From contig JAECUM010001715.1 of assembly GCA_016617855.1 (NCBI GenBank), forward strand, positions 35,687 to 99,686: a stretch of DNA of 64,000 bases, given 5' to 3'. This DNA is from Megalonaias nervosa (taxonomy: Eukaryota; Mollusca; Bivalvia; Unionida; Unionidae). The position numbers and the translations under genes were made by a program. Under the pieces are notes generated by a model. It was not told the DNA's origin, searched no databases, and saw nothing but the letters and a program-made list of their open reading frames with translations. Shown here piece after piece: positions 48,545-64,000 of the stretch; within the stretch, counting starts at the first letter, position 1, and each line of letters opens with the position of its first letter.

Positions 48545-50415
48545 ATCTGCATTTCATGCCACGTGTTCTGCATGACATCTGTATCGCAGGATAAAAAATC
48601 TTCATAGATGCATGGTTATTTCTGGATTGACAAAATCTTTCCAAAATGAATTGGTGCAGTAACTTGGGTCAACTTTACAATGGAGGGGTTGTTCCTCATA
48701 ATTGGAATATATATATAGATAAATTCATCTTCAGAAATCAAAAGAAAACAGCCCCAGGAGGATTGCAAGGAGAGGATTTCATGTGGTTTTGACACATGAA
48801 AACTGCCCGACCATAGGGTCATAATGACTTTTTACATATGCTTATGATTGTGTACAAAAAAAAGGATATATTTTAGCTTAACAAATGCAAATTTATGCCC
48901 TAAAACCCCAAATATTGAGCCAGGAATCATGATTAAAACCCTGGAATTTCCTGGAAAATTGAGAATTACAAACTATATGAATGTAAGCCAATGAGGATAC
49001 AAAACCTGACATAGTATTATTTTCCCAAGGTTTCTGTCGAATGCAGTACTGATGAAGCTGGATTACATTTAAAACCTGAACACAGTTGCTTAATATTCTT
49101 CAAGACCACCACTAACTGAAACGTCACACGTCTCACCATTCATGGGTAAAACAACAACCGATGATTGTGTATTTGCTTCCTTATGTAGAACACTCTATTC
49201 CAGGTCAAGAACACCTAGGTTATTTTCACTATCCATTCCACAACTTTTGAAAGATGCATGCAAGTTATTTCACTACAATATTTCAGCACAGATACAGAAA
49301 TATTTTGGAGAAAGCTTCTAATGAATGCTTTTGACCAGAATTTGAGACTATGCAATATTACAATTGACTGTTGCCATAAAGACCCTGTTTTAACCTCATC
49401 ATAATGAAAGACCACTCAAAGATAATGCTACAAGAAAAAATTCACTTATAAAAAAATCTTCTACAAGTATTTTACATAAATCAAAGGTATTTACTTTGCA
49501 AACTGGCGGAAGTGCTGTATCCCAAAGGTCAATAATATTATGGTAATGCTTGAATGGGAAAAAGGGTCTGAAAACCTGAACACTGGAAAACCCTGTGCTT
49601 TTAACATTTTCCTACCAAGATGAAGGATATGCAACAATTTTAGGTCACTTGGATACATGTGCTAAAAAACAAAAAAAAGTTTCATAATTTATTTGAGTGA
49701 AATTGACATGGCATTTGTTGAAAATGCAAAAGAAATGTACTGGATCATAAAAGCACCTTAAAAATATATAAATCATACGTCGGAAAAACATAAATACACA
49801 CATGTATACGAACAATCGAGGCTTTAAGAATATCTTTAGTATCTAACAGGTTAATTCGAATAAGTAGGGTGCCATCCACATTTACTCAACATGAAGATAA
49901 TGCAGATAAATATTTTGGGGAGTAATTTATTCATGTTTGTCATACCATTTATGAATAACATTATAATAACCTTAACATACAGTAAAGGAACTCAGATTTG
50001 TTTGACTGCACAAATGCAAGTAAATCCACTATATTCATAAAAGAAATGTCTTTACTTTTCAAGCAGGATTCTGAAGCCATAATTCTCTTGGGACTATGCA
50101 ATACAATCTGCATTCTGACATCTTTACCATTCCACCCCTCCCCTTCTGAGTTAAACAGAAGATCATATTTAAACAATAGACCCAAGTAGGTCTGATATTG
50201 CTCACCTGACATATATTAGTCTAAAGGCAGGTATTTAACATGTTGTTCAACTGTATTTCTGAGCAATATCAGCTGGACAAGATGGTGCCTTTGTATCTTT
50301 TGAATGTGAAATGTATCCATTCTAGGGCTCCACCTATCACGCATAATATGGTAAGGCTGTTTCAGACAGAAAGTTATTCTACGATAGTTTAAAAAATGTA
50401 CAGTAGTAACAGTTA
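48543..50415. other. Intergenic; nothing recognised
   Basis: AT-rich sequence with no recognisable exon or element. Confidence 0.6.
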
Positions 50416-51880
50416 GCCATACATAGTATCATTGTAGGTTTTCTGCCCTGTTGCTATGGAAGCCACACCACTGCTAGGGAGCCATTCCAGTCTCCACTTC
50501 AAGTGAGCATGTTCTAAGTTGGCAAAGTTGGCAAAGTCATTACGAGGACTAAGCTGAAAATAGGTTTTCCTTACAGTTGATACGAAAATCACTCAATTAT
50601 TACAGAACTCACATTGGATACAATTTTGATACAATGTGCCCTAAGAAACACTACTACCAAGTTTGACTGAAACAGGCTCAGGCATTCTAGAGAAAGAGTC
50701 AAAAAACAGGTTTCATATTCAGATGTTAAGGAAGCCACACAACTGCTAGGAGAACCGTGATAGTGAGCATGTCCTAACAAACATTTCTATCAAGTCTGAT
50801 TGTAACTGGATTCTCCATTCTTGAAAGGAAGTCAAAATAGGTTCTCTACATGGATGCTAAAGAAGCCACGTGTTGCTGAGGGAGCCATACCAAGCATGTC
50901 CTGTGAAATATTCCTACCAAACTTGATCAAAGTTGGTTCAACTGTTCTGGAACAGGTTTTCCATATAGTTACTATGGAAGCCACACCACCGCCAAGGGAT
51001 CCACACTTGTTGTTATGGGGTTTAAAGCCATTTTACAGCACAAGATAGGCTATACATGGCGGCCAGTATAAATGGTGAAAGAAGAACCCGGGAAAATCCC
51101 GGGAAGAAAAACCGACCCATGAGAAGCTACTGGCAAGCTTTCTCATGTACCCATATTGGCCGAGCCCGAGACTCGAACCCACGCATACAGAGGTGAGATG
51201 GCAGTGATCCGTAATGGTGAGCGCTTCAGACCATTCGGCCACTCAGGGTCCCGGATCCACACTGATACAATTTTGAAAAAGTATGTCCTAAAAAATGCCC
51301 CTACAATTTTTTTAAAAATTGAAATTAGCTCAGCCATTCAAAGAAACCCGAAATAGTTTTTCCACACAGTCATTAAGGAGGCCACACCATCATTAAGAGC
51401 GACACCCCAATCATAATTTTGATATAACATTTCTGAACAAACATTCCTACAAAGTATGAACAAAAATTGCTGAAGCCATTGTAGAGGGAAAGTCAAAAAC
51501 GTTTTTCATAAGTGTTGCTACAGGAGCCACACTACTGCTATAGTAGCCATCCCATAAAAAATTTGGATAGAGCATTTAATAAAAAACATTCCTACCAAGT
51601 TGAAATGAAAATGATTGAGCCATTCTGGGGAAGCCAAAACCACTACAGAGCATCAAACCATTACTACTAAGCTCTGCTTAAAACTGGTTGAGCCATTTAG
51701 GACAATAAGTCAAATACATATTTTCCATTTTGGTTGTTATAAGGGCCACAGTACTGCTAATGGAGCTATCCTGAACAAAATTATGTTAGTGCATGTCCTG
51801 AGGAACATCCCTATCAAGTTTGAATGAAATTGGTTCAGCATGTTTGAGATGCTGAAAACAGCATCATGGATGGATGACTC
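50416..51880. repeat. Second ancient tandem repeat, roughly 150-bp unit
   Basis: GGAAGCCACACCACTGCTA, GAGCCATNCC, GCATGTCCTAA, TACCAAGTTTGA and AGTCAAAA recur in that order about eight times. A SINE-B has inserted at 51,010-51,250. A molluscan-type hairpin repeat ends the array near 51,950. Confidence 0.7.
51010..51250 (-). mobile_element. SINE-B, best copy, with tRNA-like head
   Basis: On the minus strand, GAGTGGCCGAATGGTCTGAA (A-box-like) is followed about 55 bp later by GTGGGTTCGAGTCTCGG (B box), as in tRNA-Ser/Leu-type genes. The body (AAAGCTTGCCAGTAGCTTCT; GCCTATCTTGTGCTGTAAAA) is shared with 38,395-38,565 and, more weakly, with 18,225-18,450 and 63,850-64,000. Confidence 0.85.
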
Positions 51881-51884
51881 ATGA

Positions 51885-51955
51885 TGAACAAGGCATGACA
51901 GATGCAGGGCCAAGTCATAAGCTCCCTTGGCCTTACGTCTCGGTGAGCTAAAAAC
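51885..51955 (+). repeat. Molluscan-type repeat end, degenerate
   Basis: GACAGATGCAGG, CATAAGCTCCCTTGGCC and GGTGAGCTAAAAAC. Confidence 0.6.
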
Positions 51956-52154
51956 ACAGTATGATAGGTATTTTTTGTGCTAAATCAATCAACTGCAATA
52001 TCTCTGCACATAATGTAATGTGAACAGCATCCTAAGTATTGCCACTCTATGAGGTAGACAACCAAACAGAAACAATCAATTTGGAATAAAAAAGCTTACA
52101 AAGCAGTAACAACATCCAGACAAATTTTAAATTTTATACTACAGCTTACTGATA

Positions 52155-52805
52155 CAGTATTTGATAGCACGTAACATACACACAACTGTGAATAGCATTG
52201 ACTCTGGTCTTGTAATGTATGCTATGCTATGTGAATAGTATAGACTCTGATCCTCTAATGTATAATATGCTATGTGAATAGCATGGACTCTGGTCTTCTA
52301 ATGCATAAAATGCTATCTGAATAGCATAGACTATGGTCTTCTAATGTATAATATGCTATGTGAATAGTATAGACTCCGATTTTCTAATGTATAATATGCT
52401 ATGTGAATAGCATATCAATGGTCTTCTAATGTATAATATGCTATTTGAATAGCATTGACTCTGGTCTTCTAATGTATGATATGCTATTTGAATAGCATAG
52501 ACTCTGGTCTTCTAATGTATAATATGCTATTTGAATAGCATAGACTATGGTCTTCTAATGTATAATATGCTATTTGAATAGTATAGACTCTGGGCTTCTA
52601 ATGTATAATATACTATGTGAATAGCATTGACTCTGATTTTCTAATGTATAATATGCTATGTGAATAGCATAGACGATGGTCTTCTAATATATACTGTGCT
52701 GGCAATGCTGGGCCTGTGATGTTCGTTTTACATTTGATTTTATCCAAACAGCATAGACCAAGATCTATAAGTGCATTGTGGTTAGGTTCAGTTAGGCTGG
52801 CATTA
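52155..52805. mobile_element. MITE-X-related copy expanded by 43-bp satellite
   Basis: The left end (ACATACACACAACTGTGAATA) resembles the left end at 40,510. The right end contains AACAGCATAGACCAAGATCT and AAGTGCATTGTGG like the family interior. In between are about 11 units of 43 bp. Confidence 0.45.
52190..52695 (+). repeat. 43-bp satellite with internal hairpin, about 11 units
   Basis: ATGCTATNTGAATAGCATAG, then ACTCTGGTCTTCTAATGTAT, repeats at 43-bp steps (52,231, 52,274, 52,317). Each unit carries the inverted repeat ATGCTATT/AATAGCAT. Confidence 0.95.
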
Positions 52806-53864
52806 GACAATTAGCACACAAAGAAATCTGACACTACTGTACAGCCTGTCTTCTCACAAGAATTTTCAACATGGTGGATAAAAGCTCACATCAAGTTGGC
52901 ACAGTACTGAATTTTCTGTGATCTTCCATGTTAAATAAAAATGACTTGCTTTTACAAGATCTATTCAAATACACAAGACTACATACACATCAGGTGTACA
53001 ACATCCAAGATTAATTAAACAACATATCTTGGTTATCCAAGACTTGCTTGGCAAACTCTTCAGTGAGTGAAACCAAATTTGCATGCATTGCTCGTGGTGA
53101 GCTACCTCTCTCAACTGTTAGGTTTTGCAAGTCTTCATCTGTCCAGACTGTATCTACCTAGAGAATGTGCATATATCAGTCATAAGGCAAAAACTGCCCC
53201 TCCCTTACATGGATTATTTACATCAAGAGGATATGTTCTGTCCCTTGTTTAACCACTGACATCATCAAGATTATGACATCAAAATATGCATGAAGTTAAA
53301 TATGATGCAAGACAAATAAACAACAAAACTGATCAGACAGCTATTATTCCTGACTGACATAAATTTTAGCTATTTTAAACCTGAAGATGTGAATCGACCT
53401 GCATTGTTTTCATCATTACATTTATCTGTCCTTTGCTATTCATATTGCCAACAAGTGCTCCATAATTTTGGGGCATTTCATTTTCATTTTATTCCCGACA
53501 AGGAGTTTGCATAGCAATGGAAGCCAAAATGGGCTGAGTGACCCCGACTAACCTTTTTGCCACCTAGCACCACTCGTCATGCAATAGTTCTGTTAGCCTG
53601 GTGCTTGTCTAATGCCACCTAATGCCAAACTTTTTGAACACAGCTCTGAGTTCATGCTATATGTGAATAAATACTGCAATTCCAGATCTCTGATTGAAGA
53701 ACATTCCATAGTCCCTCTCACACATGACACAACTGGATATACAATAATTACAAATAAAATAATTTGATTAAAATAAGATTATATCCTTTCTAATGCACAC
53801 ATCTGACTGTCCCAATTCATTCCCATACAAAAAATGAGACATAGAGACCTAAATTTGGCATAGG
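52806..53864. other. 3' UTR and flank of the ARHGAP39-like gene
   Basis: The right part should be 3' UTR, with a poly(A) signal at 53,488. No other gene seen. Confidence 0.5.
53488..53493 (-). terminator. Candidate poly(A) signal for the ARHGAP39-like transcript
   Basis: AATAAA on the minus strand, 372 bp after the stop codon, is the first canonical hexamer downstream. Confidence 0.35.

Positions 53865-64000
<10,136 letters not shown>

Noticed and set aside
48279..48644. 121-codon frame with long HTHT run
   Set aside because: A translation of the TG/CA microsatellite at 48,363-48,542.

Overview
The window looks like nuclear DNA from a marine invertebrate, most likely a mollusc and perhaps a bivalve. 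It is AT-rich, with intron-split animal genes, long introns, dense short repeats (SINEs, MITEs, satellites, microsatellites) and no bacterial operon structure. The taxonomic call rests on repeats ending in a hairpin around TTGGCC/GGCCAG followed by ACTAAAAA or GCTAAAAA (near 47,020, 51,900 and 58,655), a type I associate with bivalve genomes. It is an inference.

Two conserved host genes can be assembled exon by exon, both on the minus strand. The first (20,285 down to 6,278) is a PHF13/PHF23-like PHD-finger protein. It has five coding exons, consistent splice phases and a complete 176-residue product. Two E-boxes (GTCACGTGC) lie about 180-240 bp upstream of its ATG. The second (62,833 down to 53,865) is the 3' half of an ARHGAP39/Vilse-type gene. 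Five exons encode the end of the MyTH4 domain and the whole RhoGAP domain up to the stop; its 5' exons lie beyond the right edge.

Between them, about 22-32.7 kb has a different character. I read it as the decayed remains of an endogenous Maverick/adintovirus-like dsDNA element on the minus strand. It has a packaging-ATPase remnant with an intact Walker A motif, abutting the C-terminal half of a capsid-like protein of the F54H12.2-like family. Downstream is a tandem cluster of small, lysine-rich, frame-broken genes I do not recognise. They are separated by intergenic blocks that recur several times, so the cluster seems to have grown by duplication of gene-plus-promoter units. A SINE has since inserted into one of them.

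The rest is mobile and satellite DNA. Clear cases are a 740-bp element with an 8-bp target duplication and subterminal CGGACAATTCGG repeats (47,481-48,220); a 580-bp element bounded by TTAA (45,852-46,431); a 373-bp MITE (12,012-12,384); a terminal-inverted-repeat element carrying a helicase fragment, present in two copies plus an end (33,668-34,194; 43,126-43,631; 1-121); several tRNA-derived SINEs; a MITE family whose copies contain 87-bp and 43-bp satellites; and tandem arrays with periods of 31, 46, about 51 and roughly 150 bp. About 33-53 kb holds no host exon that I can recognise.
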